Below, piece after piece: positions 1 to 10,551 of a stretch of 64,000 bases of DNA. Origin of the DNA: Corynespora cassiicola (Eukaryota; Ascomycota; Dothideomycetes; Pleosporales; Corynesporascaceae). Each line of letters starts with the position of its first letter. Within the stretch, counting starts at the first letter, position 1. Below the pieces are notes generated by a model. The model searched no databases and was not told where the DNA came from. It saw nothing but the letters and a program-made list of their open reading frames with translations. Both the position numbers and the translations under genes were made by a program. The stretch spans positions 744,001 through 808,000 of the forward strand of contig JAEUWY010000008.1 in assembly GCA_022059125.1 (NCBI GenBank). Reading direction: 5' to 3'.

Positions 1-393
1 GGCGTGAAGCGTAGTGAGGTAGATGTTCAGTAGATCGTAGCGGTCAAAATCAAACCCAAAGCTCTGGGTCTCAACGCCATGAGAAGGGATCAAAGCGCCT
101 ACCCTGAATGGCGAATGATAGCCGTGGCTTAGGGTTCAGTGGCTGATTGTATCTGCAGGGCGAGATGGACACGACAGAGGGCGGTCCTGAGCAAGCCCTC
201 ATACCAAGTCTATCAATGATGATCCATGCTTCATAGTATCCCTCTCCAATCCTCCAAATACGTATTTAAACCCCCTCGACCATCGCCCAAAAGTCCATCA
301 TCAGCATTCAATTTCAGTACAGTCTTCCATTACAACAACACTTCACACTCTTTCCAGTCCAAAACTTCGGTTTCCAATCCAACAATCATCAAA
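1..393. other. Gene-free left edge and hydrophobin promoter
   Basis: I see no supportable coding region here. The last 130 bases, between a TATA-like element and the hydrophobin ATG, are rich in C, T and A, as is common for fungal 5' leaders. Confidence 0.5.
263..270 (+). promoter_or_regulatory. TATA-like box of the hydrophobin gene
   Basis: TATTTAAA lies about 125 bases before the hydrophobin ATG and is followed by a pyrimidine/AC-rich leader. The spacing fits a transcription start near 290-300. This is inferred from sequence only. Confidence 0.4.
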
Positions 394-868
394 ATGAAGT
401 TCTCCATTGCCATCCTTTCCCTCGCCGCCCTGGCCTCTGCTTCCAACAGCTTGAGCGTCAAGGATGCTTCCACCTCCTGCGGTGACCAGGTCGTCTCTTG
501 CTGCAACACCAGCAGCAAGCAGAGCAGCTCTGGTCTCATCGCTGCCACTGTTGGCCCCATCCTTCCCGGCGGTTGCAAGGGTCTTTCCGTCAACGTCAGT
601 AAGTCATCACCTCCTCCTCCTTTGCAGTCTCCCAAGATTTCTACCATTGGGACGTTTATGAACATCTGCTAATGCGATGGCCTCACAGTCGCCCTCCTCA
701 ACGATCTCGGCAGTGCCTGCGGAAAGAACGAGGTCAAGTGCTGCCAGGGCAACAAGAACACTGTATGTTACTCCCTTCGCCCTCACTCTCTAGATGCTTG
801 TGATTCTAACTCATCTATAGGGTCTGGTCAATGCCGACCTCCAGTGCACCAGCATCCCTGTCTTGTAA
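394..868 (+). CDS. Hydrophobin, class I-like
   Basis: This is a small secreted amphipathic surface protein expected to coat aerial hyphae or spores. Three exons, 394-598, 689-762 and 821-868, encode 108 aa. Both introns are GT-AG (90 and 58 nt). An N-terminal signal peptide (MKFSIAILSLAALASA) is followed by the eight-Cys hydrophobin signature, with two Cys-Cys pairs. The spacing is C-x6-CC-x23-C-x17-C-x6-CC-x14-C. The long loop after the first pair favours class I (RodA/DewA type) over class II. The ATG at 394 was chosen because it begins the signal peptide; a longer in-frame extension from further upstream would lie in the leader. It has no functionally linked neighbour. Confidence 0.93.
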
Positions 869-967
869 GGGATTTGATTGCTTGGCCGCCATTGGCGAAG
901 TTGTAATATCCCTGCGGTATTTAGAACCTAGGCTTAGTTTCTTCCCGCCGGATAGTCTTTGAAGTGC

Positions 968-1093
968 CAGAATGTCTTGGAGGTTGGGCTACTAGATACC
1001 CTGAGATGGTCAATATGCTGGTCTGGAAAACTTGGGGGTCAGAATGTCTTGGAGGTTGAGATACTAGATACCTTGAGATAGTTAATCTATTGG
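968..1093. repeat. Imperfect direct repeat, 2 x 54 bp
   Basis: Copies at 968-1021 and 1040-1093 share long identical blocks such as CAGAATGTCTTGGAGGTTG. They differ at about eight sites, and most differences read as C to T or G to A in the second copy. The repeat lies downstream of the hydrophobin, in its 3' flank. Confidence 0.75.
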
Positions 1094-1414
1094 CCGTATT
1101 ACCCTAAATTTTCTCTCTGCATGTGACTTCAGCATCTTGATCGCTACTTTCGAAAGTTGCTATAAATCATTGTGGCCAACTGAAAAAAATTATTTTAGCT
1201 TCACCCAACAGACAAAGCATTGTTCTATGCACCTAACACTTTCATGTTGTCCTCGGCTGACGACTGGCTTGTAGCGGATATCTACCCCAGCCCTTTATGT
1301 GAGATAAGCAAGCGAAGGATTGGCTTAATCGTTGCCACCCCGCTCCACTCAATGCAACATCTTTAGCCTTGGTCAACTTTCACACCCTCGACCTTGGATC
1401 CACCAGCGTTACTT

Positions 1415-3690
1415 ATGATCAATCATGAACAACTATCTCGATGCGGAAACACTGGAAATGGTAGCCTTCAGTCGGCCAAGGAACCAGAAACCTCCCAGCC
1501 CTCCACGGGAGTTGCCCAGCCCAAGGGTCTAGGCAACAACTACATCCGGCTGCCTCCATACGCATACCAACCTCTTGAAGAAGAAAGCAGCATTCGTCTG
1601 ATAAAACTATATCCTGGAACATTTGATGACGACATTGGTGTCGAGTTCATCCATTCCAATATCCCCTCTTCATCAGCTAAGAAATGGAAAGACGAACGAT
1701 TGCCCCTGGAAGAGCTTCGAAAAAATTTGCCAGTAGGATGGGAAGTTGATAAAACAATGGAAGGAAGATACTTATTCTACCGTTCTTCCCCTGATCAGGA
1801 AAACCCGACGCAATGGGAACATCCAGATCCTACTGTAGACCCAAAATTGTATGCTGGTGTTCCCCCATCGCCTGAGTACAGTCCCTAATATGAGGCCCTA
1901 TCTTACGCTTGGGGTGACCCTTTACCCCCGGCGGCGGCAGTACACGTCATTGCCGAAAACTCTCTGCCTAAATCGCATGTCAAAGTTCGGTCAAACCTAG
2001 AGGAAGCCCTTCGACATCTGCGGCGCGAACACCAACCCCGTATATTTTGGATTGACGCAATATGTATCAATCAAGATGATATATCAGAGCGGCAAAAACA
2101 GGTCAAATTGATGGGTTTGATCTTTTCGCGCGCCTCCGGCACCGTGTCTTGGCTTGGCTCTGACATCCAATCGGGCGCGCTAGCTCTGAGAGAGATAGAA
2201 AACATAGGTCGACAGAGAGAACGTGCGGGGAATTTATTGGTTCCATCCCCAGAAGCCACCAAGCCATATTATCCCCAATTCCAACATATCCTTCCCGACG
2301 ACGAGGCCCTGCTGACCGCAATAGCGCAGTTGCTTAGGTGCCAATACTTCCGTCGCGTATGGATCGTTCAAGAATTGCAACTCACGAGACACGGAACAGT
2401 GCAATGTGGAATGGTTCAAGTATCGCGGACCGTCTTTTACCGTGCCATCAACACGATTGTTTCCCAAACTCTAGTACCGGAGCAGATTCGAAGCGTTATT
2501 TCAAACCTTGTATCTCTACTCGTTACCATCCAGGAAAAAAATATCGTGGATACAACAATGCAGTTCATCCGAATGAAAAACTGTTCCGACCCTAGGGATA
2601 AAGTATTCGGTGCTTTGAATCTGTTTCCACGCGAAATCGGAAATCTTATCGAGGTTGATTATACTCTTGATCCTGTCCAAGTATACAAAAGGCTGGTCGT
2701 GGTGGTGGCTCAGGAGCAGGGTCGACTAGATATCCTGGGCCACTGCCACCCTACATTCTCATCTTGGAAAACCCCCTCATGGGTCCCGGATTGGTCTCGT
2801 CAATGGTTCGATGGAATGTATAAAATGTACGCGCCGTTTTCAGGTGGAATGTCGCGGGCGTCGATCACAGTCGATGACTCTCAGAACCTTCTCGCGCTCG
2901 GAGTCCTTGATAGTAGCATTCTTGGCACATTGGAGAGTCAAGATACAGACATTGATAACGTTTTTGCTAGTTGGAAGGAATTAATCATTGATGGTAAACA
3001 GCAAGCGATGGATCTTGTGGAGCTTCAGAAAATATTTTGTAATCTGGTGGCAAGGAACTTGATAAGTGAGCGCGTGCAATGGAATTCTTTGGTTCATGAG
3101 CCAATCTTGAGCGATTTCAAACAACATCCCTACTGGAGTCAGCATTTTATAAGCCGATTCCGCCTTTTCAGGACATCAAATGGTAAAAAGGGTTTGGGAA
3201 GAGCTGATGTTGGTTTGGGTAAAGGTTCCGGTACATAATGGTGATGTATTTATGCTAACTCAGGCTAGGCGATCGTGTGTGCATACTCCTCGGATGCGAG
3301 TTGCCACTGATACTACGACTACGGAACCCCCCGGAGAAAGGTCACGTAATCATTGGACCTTGCATGATTGAGGGACTTATGGATGCCGAAGCATTTCTAG
3401 GACCTCTAGAACATCCATGGAAAATTGAATTTGATCGGGACAGTGCAGGTCGATTATGTCCATCCTTCAGAAATACTGAGACTGACAACAAAACCATCTT
3501 CGACCCTCGATTAGGACCGCTACATTCTGACTGGGAGTTTCTGGATATGGAGCGTAAAGAAAATGACCCAGAATGGTTTATGCATTACAGGAACAAACAA
3601 ACGGGGGAAGTGGTCAACTATGATCCCAGGATGACTCCCGAGCGTCTCAAAGAAAGAGGGGTTGATATACAGACCATACGTATTGTATGA
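1415..3690 (+). pseudogene. HET-domain incompatibility protein with WW-like modules, interrupted by an in-frame TAA
   Basis: HET proteins mediate heterokaryon incompatibility cell death. The exons would be 1415-3218 and 3269-3690, with a 50-nt intron (branch GCTAAC), giving the conserved C-terminal GDRVCILLGCELPLILR. Order of parts: a start of the HET motif (LPPYAYQPL..IRLIKLYPG), a WW-like insert (LPVGWEV...TQWEHPDP, residues about 110-145), then the HET core (YEALSYAWG, IFWIDAICINQDD, RRVWIVQE). Two further WW-like segments end the protein (PWKIEFDRD...DPRLGPL and DWEFLDM...YDPRM). A TAA at 1886-1888 stands directly before YEALSYAWG, and the frame is open on both sides. No convincing intron removes it: the only phase-compatible candidate (1835-1894) would also delete conserved YE. 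The best reading is a recent nonsense allele or a sequence error; the rest of the frame is intact. Confidence 0.82.
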
Positions 3691-4041
3691 GAAGTGGAAT
3701 ACCTAAAGTCCTATATCGCGATAAGCTTTCGTGCATACAATTGGCTTTAAACACTTGATTTTTTTCTGCTACACACCCCGCCTTAGGCTCTTCACAAAAA
3801 TTTAAGGGCCAACAAGAAAATTTCATAGTAACAACTGTATTTGATTTAATCAGTGGTGGCGAGGCGCTCGTTGACTCTTATCAATTCCGCTCTCACGCCC
3901 TTCCTTCACCATGAGTGCCACCGTGTGGTGTCTCACCACCCCCACCGTACACCCCTTCTTTACGCATCCCTTGTCCTAGATATCTATATCAGGATACATA
4001 ACCGACTGAAAAACCAGGAAAAAACCCACCTCCCCTCCCCC
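3691..4041. other. Gene-free spacer
   Basis: This AT-rich 3' flank of the HET gene is followed by C/A-rich sequence. Open frames here lack domains and conserved composition. Confidence 0.5.
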
Positions 4042-4443
4042 TCAACCCCGGAACCTTCCCCCATTCAGCATCAACACCAACATCCCCTCCTTCAAATGGC
4101 CCGCCAAAAACTCGGCAGGCCACGTCGCATTAAACGACCAGTCGGGATCAGTGCCCCACTTGTACGGGTCGCGGGCTCGCCAAACACTTCGTCCTGATTG
4201 AAGGCCAGGAGGTGCTTGTTGAGCATTATGGCGGCGAAGTCGGGACTAATGGTGTCGAGGGGGGTGCCAATAAGAAGGGGCGACTTCATGGCGGCCCAGA
4301 AGGCGAAATGCGAGCGTGATTCAGCGAGGGAGAGGCCTGAATTGCCGACTTCGAGCATGTCGGCGTCGGAGTGGCCCCAGAAGTTTGTGTTGGCGAGTTG
4401 GAACGAGTTTGTGTTTATGATGAGGGCTATGATTTCCCAGCAG
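4042..4443 (-). pseudogene. Relic of a GH27 alpha-galactosidase
   Basis: The minus strand encodes a clear stretch of the GH27 catalytic barrel: NTNFWGHSDADMLEVGN, SRSHFAFWAAMKSPLLIGT and HLLAFNQDEVFGEPA. The Asp of the DxDMLEVGN region is where family 27 carries its acid/base residue. After EPAT near 4165 the frame shifts by one base. The continuing sequence in the next frame (YKWGTDPDWSFNATWPAEF, then GMLVLMLN) still matches the family, and it ends at a stop at 4042. The N-terminal half of the barrel and most of the C-terminal beta domain are missing on both sides. Full GH27 enzymes have roughly 400-550 residues; only about 130 remain. It is a decayed fragment, not an expressed enzyme. Confidence 0.8.
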
Positions 4444-5360
4444 GCTGTGGGTGGGATGCTGCGAGTGGGATGGTTCTGATGTGTTTGGAGGAGAAGGGGG
4501 AGAAGCGGAGAGAAGGAAAGGAACAAGCATCGTTAAAACTGAGATCGAAGGATTTTTTGAAGAGACTGATGTGGTAAGCATGCGAAGATTGAAGTGAGTT
4601 TTATGGATGTTTCTCTGGCAATAAGAAGCTCCGAGAGAGTCAAGGAAAAGAGCTGGTATAGACTTGCATCCGGTGTAGTAAATTTCTTGTTCAGGTAGTC
4701 CTTCCTTGGCCCACCTCTGGGAGAATGAGCTTGGTGAGATCATTCGCGGATATGCAGGTTTCCTGATATGCATATATGAGTAAAGTACATATACAGGTAT
4801 AACTTGACTTTTCCTCCATACACCCAAATCACAAAGTACGCGCAAACGAAACATCTTCCTATGAATCATTGCTACTGGTAAATAGATCGTTACGAGTGAT
4901 GAAGCAGACCCGGCTTAGGATTGAGATTAACGGTTGAACAAGACATCGACATTGAATACAACCTTCACCCTAACCCATCCCCATCTCTATATTCCAACCC
5001 CACGACTTACGCCCTACCCAAACACCTGAACCTCTCTCCTTATATTCAAAACACCATAATTCCTTTCCCTCCCCCCACATCCACCTCTCGGCCCAACCCA
5101 CATCCCAAGACTCTCGGACGAACCCACCCACAAAACACCCCCAACCACCCTTCGGCCCAAACTCCCACGAGCCTCTCCCAACCATCCCAGGGTCCAACCC
5201 CCCTCCCCACAACCATCATTGCTACAAGCCTTCACCTCTCCCCGAACATCCCTCTCCCATTCCAATTCCACACCCCAACCCTCTAATAGCTCCGCATCAC
5301 GGAGCAGCAAACGCGGGGGGCGTGGAGCCCGGGCTAAAGCGCGCGGGAAGCGCCCCGAAC

Positions 5361-5390
5361 GCTCGCTCGCTCGCTCGCCCGCCCGCCCGC
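5361..5390. repeat. Tetranucleotide microsatellite (GCTC)n-(GCCC)n
   Basis: Uninterrupted GCTC units change to GCCC units within 30 bp. The change of unit is a simple transition. Confidence 0.85.
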
Positions 5391-5483
5391 CTCAGCGCCA
5401 CGACCCGCCAGCCCAGCACCAAAACGCCTCGCTTCGGCCCTCGCCGCCACAAGTCCAAAACAAGAAGAACAGGTCGGGGAAGG

Positions 5484-5518
5484 GTGCGTGTGTGTGTGTG
5501 CGTGTGTGTGTGCATGTG
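5484..5518. repeat. GT/CA microsatellite
   Basis: Alternating GT with occasional GC and AT interruptions over about 35 bp. Confidence 0.85.
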
Positions 5519-5636
5519 CGATGGAAGTTGCCGCCCCCTCAATCGGCGATTGGGGGCGCTCGATCGAGATTCAGACTTACTCTATGCAAAAGCAACACCA
5601 CCGAGAAGGCTTCGAGAACGTCATTTGTAGCTTCTA

Positions 5637-5664
5637 GGGATGGGATGGGATGGGATGGGATGGG
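5637..5664. repeat. Pentanucleotide microsatellite (GGGAT)n
   Basis: About five perfect GGGAT units in tandem. It is an internal repeat and is not the fungal telomere unit TTAGGG. Confidence 0.85.
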
Positions 5665-6667
5665 TGACATACCACTCCACCACGCCAGGTCGCTTGTCCC
5701 GCAGGAGGAGCAGGACACAAAGTACATCACAAGTCACACAGCTGGGCCAAGCCAATCTTTTTGGGGGGTGGACTCAAAACTTTGACTTCCTCCTACATCG
5801 CTCGAGAGCTCGCATCTATAAACACCGCTCAACAAGGTTCCTTCACTTCCCCCACACTGCACGCAATCCGGATTCCATTTCCGATAGCCATGCCATCCAA
5901 ATCCATATCCCTTTCCCTGTTCCTTACAGGAAAACGAAAAAAGAGAGATCCGATTTGTCCACCCCAGGTCCGTCCCATCCTGTCCCTACCCTCCCTATGC
6001 ATACAACAGCAACCCAGAGAATACAATTATAGCTGTAGCCAGACAGAACCCCCGTGACTCGTTGCGGGTTTAACGCTGTCCCACCCTCAGTACACGGGCA
6101 CTCGAAATTAGATTAAGTGATTGGAAGAAAGGAAAAAGGAGGTGATGAAAAGGGAAAGGAGAGAGGAAGATGAGAAAAAAAAAGGGAAATTTGCGCATCA
6201 TCAATACACATGTCCGGTCCCCGGAGAGCAGCCGTATCAAACACTACCGAGAAAAAAAAGAGGGGAAAAGGAAAATGCTTTGTGGAACATAGGAGATAAA
6301 AGGAAAAAAAACACAACAGCTTCTTTTTTTAAAACACAAGAGTAAAGGAGAGGTTTGTGACGAGGTGTGTCGATGTGAGTGGTTGTAATGGTGGGGGGTT
6401 TGATGCCAAGCCGTGCGCCAGGCAGGTATCGTGATATAAGGGTGTGCGAGAAGGGGAATATAAAGGAAAAAAAAAGAGTCGATCGCGCTAGGAAATGAAA
6501 AAGGAAAAAAAACAGAGAACCACAAGAGGGTCCAGCAGGAAAAAAAACCTGGGACTTCTCCTCTCTTGGGTATATGCAAAAGGATTCAGCCGCTAATACC
6601 GAGGACGCCTTGCCAGCTATGTAAAGGACGATGGTCGTGGACACATTTACAGGGTGTTGTTTTCAGT

Positions 6668-8916
6668 TTAGCTGGCGGAACTCTTCTTGCGGCCGAATAT
6701 CGTCCTGGTTCGGCTCTTGTCGCGGGTTCTCTTTTCAGAGTGGTCCTTCTTGACAGAGCGTCCAGAGCGAACAGATCTGGTATCGGAGGTGTCTTCCATG
6801 TACTTCTCCTTGTATATCCTAAACGAAAAAAATCAGATGCGTCCAGAAAGTCGGAATCGGGAAACACTTACCAGCTGTTTCCCACCATGCTCACACCCTT
6901 GGCCTCAGCCATACGGTAGAACTTGGCAGCCTTCTTCATGTCCTTCTTGCAGCCAACACCCTCGGCCCAGCAGTAGCCGGCCTCGACGAGGGCATCGGCA
7001 TCGCCCCAGTTTCCGGCAATCTCATAGCAGCGGAGAGCAGCCGTCTTGTCCTGGGCGGTACCCCAGCCATTCATGTAGCATTTTCCAAGCTCATAAATGG
7101 CGACGGCATACTGGGCCCTGTGGAGTTTTCGCTTCACAAGGTCGCCAGACTGGCCCTGCCTGCTCTGATCCTCGTCATCTGCAATCTCCAGCTGGCCAGA
7201 ATCGACAGCGCGGCGAAGCCACTGCAGGGCCTCGGCCTTGTTCTCTCGCATGCCCCAGCCATGGCGGCACGCCAGACCGTACCAGAACATGGCCTCGGCC
7301 AAGCCGGCACGGGCAGCCAGGCGAAGGTGGTAAGTAGACTTCATGAACTCGCCAGCTTCGTGCAGCTCGATTCCGAGGTCGCAATGCTCCTGAGGGGACA
7401 TGTCACCCTTGGGGCGAGCACGGATGGTGCTGTTGCTTGACGTAAGAGATGGCGCGCCACGCTCTGTCGAGGCATCTCGGCCAGGGGTCCTCTGTCGGTC
7501 AAAAGAGCGCGGTGGGGATTCAGGCGAAGGGGGTCTTGCTTGTCCCTTCTTTGGCTGATCCCACTTGATCTGGCTATTCAAAAAGTCTTCGATGCCGATA
7601 GACTTACGGTCGAGTTTCCGGCCTCGAGGAAGGTTGAACTTGGTGTAGGTGTACGACGGAACAGGGTCGTTTGCGAACTCCTGGGACCGGCGGAAATCTT
7701 CACTAGCCATGCTGACGGGAGTGTGGACTGCGTCACCAGTGTAGTTGGTGATGGGGCTCTCGGCTGAGTCCTTGCGGCGAGGCTGGCTGTCGAATGAAGG
7801 CCTCATCATGGCGCTTTCATCAGAAGCCTGCCGCGATGGCACATCAACCGACGGTCTCAAGTCGGCAGACGGCCTGCTCGCGGCGCTCATCGGTCGGGAA
7901 AAGTTGAAAGCTGGACGCGGGAGATGCGATCCGCCAGTGGAATATTCGGAAGAGACAGAAGGAGAGCGAGGAATAGAGGGATTGGTAAAGGGGGTGATGG
8001 GGGAGTGGGCACGCGAAAAGCTGGAGCTCGGGGAGAGGTTTCTTCCATGCAGAGAGTCATACGAACCGCCCAAAGACATTTCCTCCACATCCGAGCCCTC
8101 GGCCGTCACAGACCGGATGCTAGGAGACACGCCGCGCCTTGGAGACATGCCACGCATGGGAGACTTTGGCGGAGGCGGGGGGACCAACCCAGTGTGCGGC
8201 TGGAGCGAGAGGGTATCCAGCGAAGGCGGCTGTGGGAGCTGCCTCTGCGAATTGAGGAAGGGATGGTCCTGTGCCTGGGGCATGTGAGGCGTCACAGGCG
8301 TGGCCTCCTGCAGGCCGATGCTGGGCTCGACGGGCTGGGCGGGCTCGACGGGCTCTGGAGAAGAGGTCCTGGGAATGTCGAAGTAGTCCCGCGGCGGCGA
8401 AGCGATGGATTGGGTCTCTCCGATGGGCGACAGACCCTTCTTGGTAGCAACCACCTGCACCTCGTCTTCGTCCTCATCCTCGGCATCGTCATCATCGTGG
8501 CCGAATTGGGGGTAGTAGGACCTGTGGCGGTCAATGAGAACCTGCTCGTTGGGGCTCTGCTGGTTGCGCGGGCTGGCATCGGGGATGTCCTCGTTGGGGG
8601 AGTTGACGGTCGAGTTGGACAGCGAGGAAAAATAGCCAGGGCGGCTGCCGAACTCGTTCTGGATGGTGAGGGGCGCCAGTCTGCTCATGCGACGGCCATT
8701 CTTGTTCTCCTGCTCGAAGCGCTTGGCCAGAAGACGGCCCTGCAGGGCGAGGGCATCGAGGGGAGACAGAGCAGGCGGCACCTCGCCGGCGCGCGGGCTG
8801 GGCAGGTCGCCAAGGGAGAGGTTGCTTGCGCTGGCATTGCTGGTGGGATTGCCGGCGGGGTCGAATGAGTTGCTGCGGAAGTCCAGGCCGCCGGGGCGGT
8901 CGGGGCGGTTGACCAT
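6668..8916 (-). CDS. Sel1-repeat protein, Nif1/DSF2-like
   Basis: Two exons, 8916-6872 and 6818-6668 (intron 53 nt), encode 731 aa. The first about 500 residues are disordered and rich in Ser/Pro, with an acidic patch (DDDDAEDEDEDE) and SP/TP sites that look like kinase targets. A conserved block (YTKFNLPRGRKLDRKSIG) precedes Sel1-like TPR-type repeats: YHLRLAARAGLAEAMFWYG, AEALQWLRRAV, AVAIYELGKCYMNGWGTAQD, and CWAEGVGCKKDMKKAAKFY. The tail after the intron is basic (RTRDKSRTRTIFGRKKS). Fungal proteins of this layout include S. pombe Nif1, a mitosis regulator, and yeast DSF2. Assignment to that group is from remembered architecture; the exact role is inferred. Confidence 0.85.
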
Positions 8917-10551
8917 GGTGGGCGGGATGGGTTGCGGTCGAGGGCGTGTACGGAGGAGCTCAGTGCGGGTATTTCATCAAGGCGTGCGGCGGCGGATCCC
9001 ACGGGGCAGGCGGTGTCGTCATGCGAAGGTGAAACCGACAGGTGTCGAGGCGGAAGGGGACAGCACGACGACGGGCGACGGGGAGCGGGAGCAGGAATTC
9101 CAGGCGGACGGGCGCACGACGGCGTTCAAAAAGGCTTTCAAGGCTTTCAAGGCTGAGGCGCGGGGATCAATGGGAGGGTGTCTTGGGTTGGCTTGGGGGC
9201 ACTGGATCCTGGATCCGGGGGGCTGTGTGCGTGTGGCGACGGCAACGGAGCGACTTGGATGGCGCGGAGTATATGTATAGCATGGAGCGCGGGACGATGG
9301 CCGGCGGGGAGGTCAGCAGCGCATGGTACGGGGGGCAGAGGGGGCGACGGCGAAGGAGCGGCAGGTATAGCGTGTCCAAGGCAAACCGGGTGCCTTGCAA
9401 ACAGCTACAACACAGGTGGAGGGGTGGTGGAGGAGAGTGGGAGTGCGAGCAGTAGGGTACGTGAGGGCGCAGCGAGCACTGAGACTGAGACTGGAGTACG
9501 GACGGCAGGCAGGCTCGCGGGCGCGGGCAGCAGACTTCTCCTTATTCGCTTGGCGAGAAGCAGGGCAGCCGTTTCAGCAGCGTATGGGGACTCCCTGTCT
9601 AATTATACACCAATGGTGCAGTCGGCTCGCTCCCGGACCTGCAGCACGCTGGTGCGCCCTCAGGCCAACGACGCCTGTCGAAGCCCGTTGGCCTCGCATC
9701 ACGGCCACCCTCACCCTTCTCAGCCCGAGAGCAGTCCTTTCCCCAGGCAGCGCACCGGCGCACCAGGGCACCAGGCCACCAGGCCACCAGCGAATCGCTG
9801 CGCCGGCAAGCCTGGTGTTTTTTGATTCTTCATCTCGCTGCCCCCACCGCCCGCCGCGCCCGCCGCGCACCACCACCACCTCCTCCTCCACAACAATAAC
9901 AACACCAGCGCCGTCCTGCCGTCCTGCAGCAGCGCGTGCCGGCTGGGCATCAAGAGCACGCTCCCGTGCTGCCCCTCGCCGCCCGTTTCACCAATTCTGC
10001 TCAACGGTACCCGACCTGCCAGCCAATTCGGCCTACGCCCCCGTTTGGGTCCTCCCGCCTGGCTGACACATGATGTGCGTCGAGCTTCATTTGTGGAGCC
10101 GTCACGGAAAGCAAATCACGGCCCTCGAGTCGTGCGCGCCCTCGCAGCCCTCTGCCGCGAACCACTGTTCTCGCCGCACATGGGCGTCGTCGTCGTCGCC
10201 GCTGTCGCCGGCCCTGAGTACATGGACATGGCACGGCCAGGTAGGTACACCATCGATTCCGCCCTCCCACTATCGACTCTTTCTCGTAGCACGCCCGCCA
10301 TGCCAATAATACACGCGGCTAGACCGTCGCGGGGCGCCCGCCAAGCATCTGCTATTCTTACATAACCCTGCCCAAATAACCCAATAATTCCCTTTGCTGC
10401 CAAATTACACGAAGCCTGCAAAAAAGTCCACTCGCCGCCGCCAGCCATGCTCCGCACATGGCTCCGGCAGTCGTGCCTCCCACGTCCAGCAGTTGGCCCG
10501 GAGATCACATTCCATCGCACTCCTGTCCTGGCCCGGCCTGGCCTGGCCTCA
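8917..10551. other. Long GC-rich promoter/leader of the Sel1-repeat gene
   Basis: About 1.6 kb between the ATG of the Sel1-repeat gene and the stop of the DUF1776 gene. It is GC-rich with simple CCACCA-type runs. Overlapping open frames exist on both strands but are all low-complexity Arg/Ala/Pro-rich and lack domains. It probably holds a long 5' UTR and the promoter. Confidence 0.45.

Larger units (their letters stand above)
4444..6667. other. Gene-poor, repeat-rich region
   Basis: About 2.2 kb without a supportable gene. It holds strand-biased C-rich sequence (about 4970-5290), several microsatellites, and A/G-rich sequence (about 6120-6560) at the 3' side of the Sel1-repeat gene. The open frames are compositionally biased (Pro/Ser/Arg or Lys/Glu runs) and have no recognisable domain. 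Confidence 0.5.

Noticed and set aside
1835..1894. Intron that would remove the TAA in the HET/WW gene
   Set aside because: The donor GTAGAC is poor, and splicing would delete the conserved YE of YEALSYAWG.
3853..4197. Plus-strand frame of 114 codons
   Set aside because: Low-complexity Pro/His/Ser composition. It partly overlaps the GH27 relic on the other strand, which has real family similarity.
5637..5664. Possible telomere-like repeat
   Set aside because: The unit is GGGAT, not TTAGGG, with only about five copies in ordinary intergenic DNA.
4921..6057. Several overlapping frames on both strands
   Set aside because: They arise from C-rich and microsatellite sequence and have no domain or plausible splice structure.
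8917..10520. Many long frames on both strands in GC-rich DNA
   Set aside because: GC-rich sequence lacks stop codons by chance. The translations are Arg/Ala/Pro-rich and without motifs.
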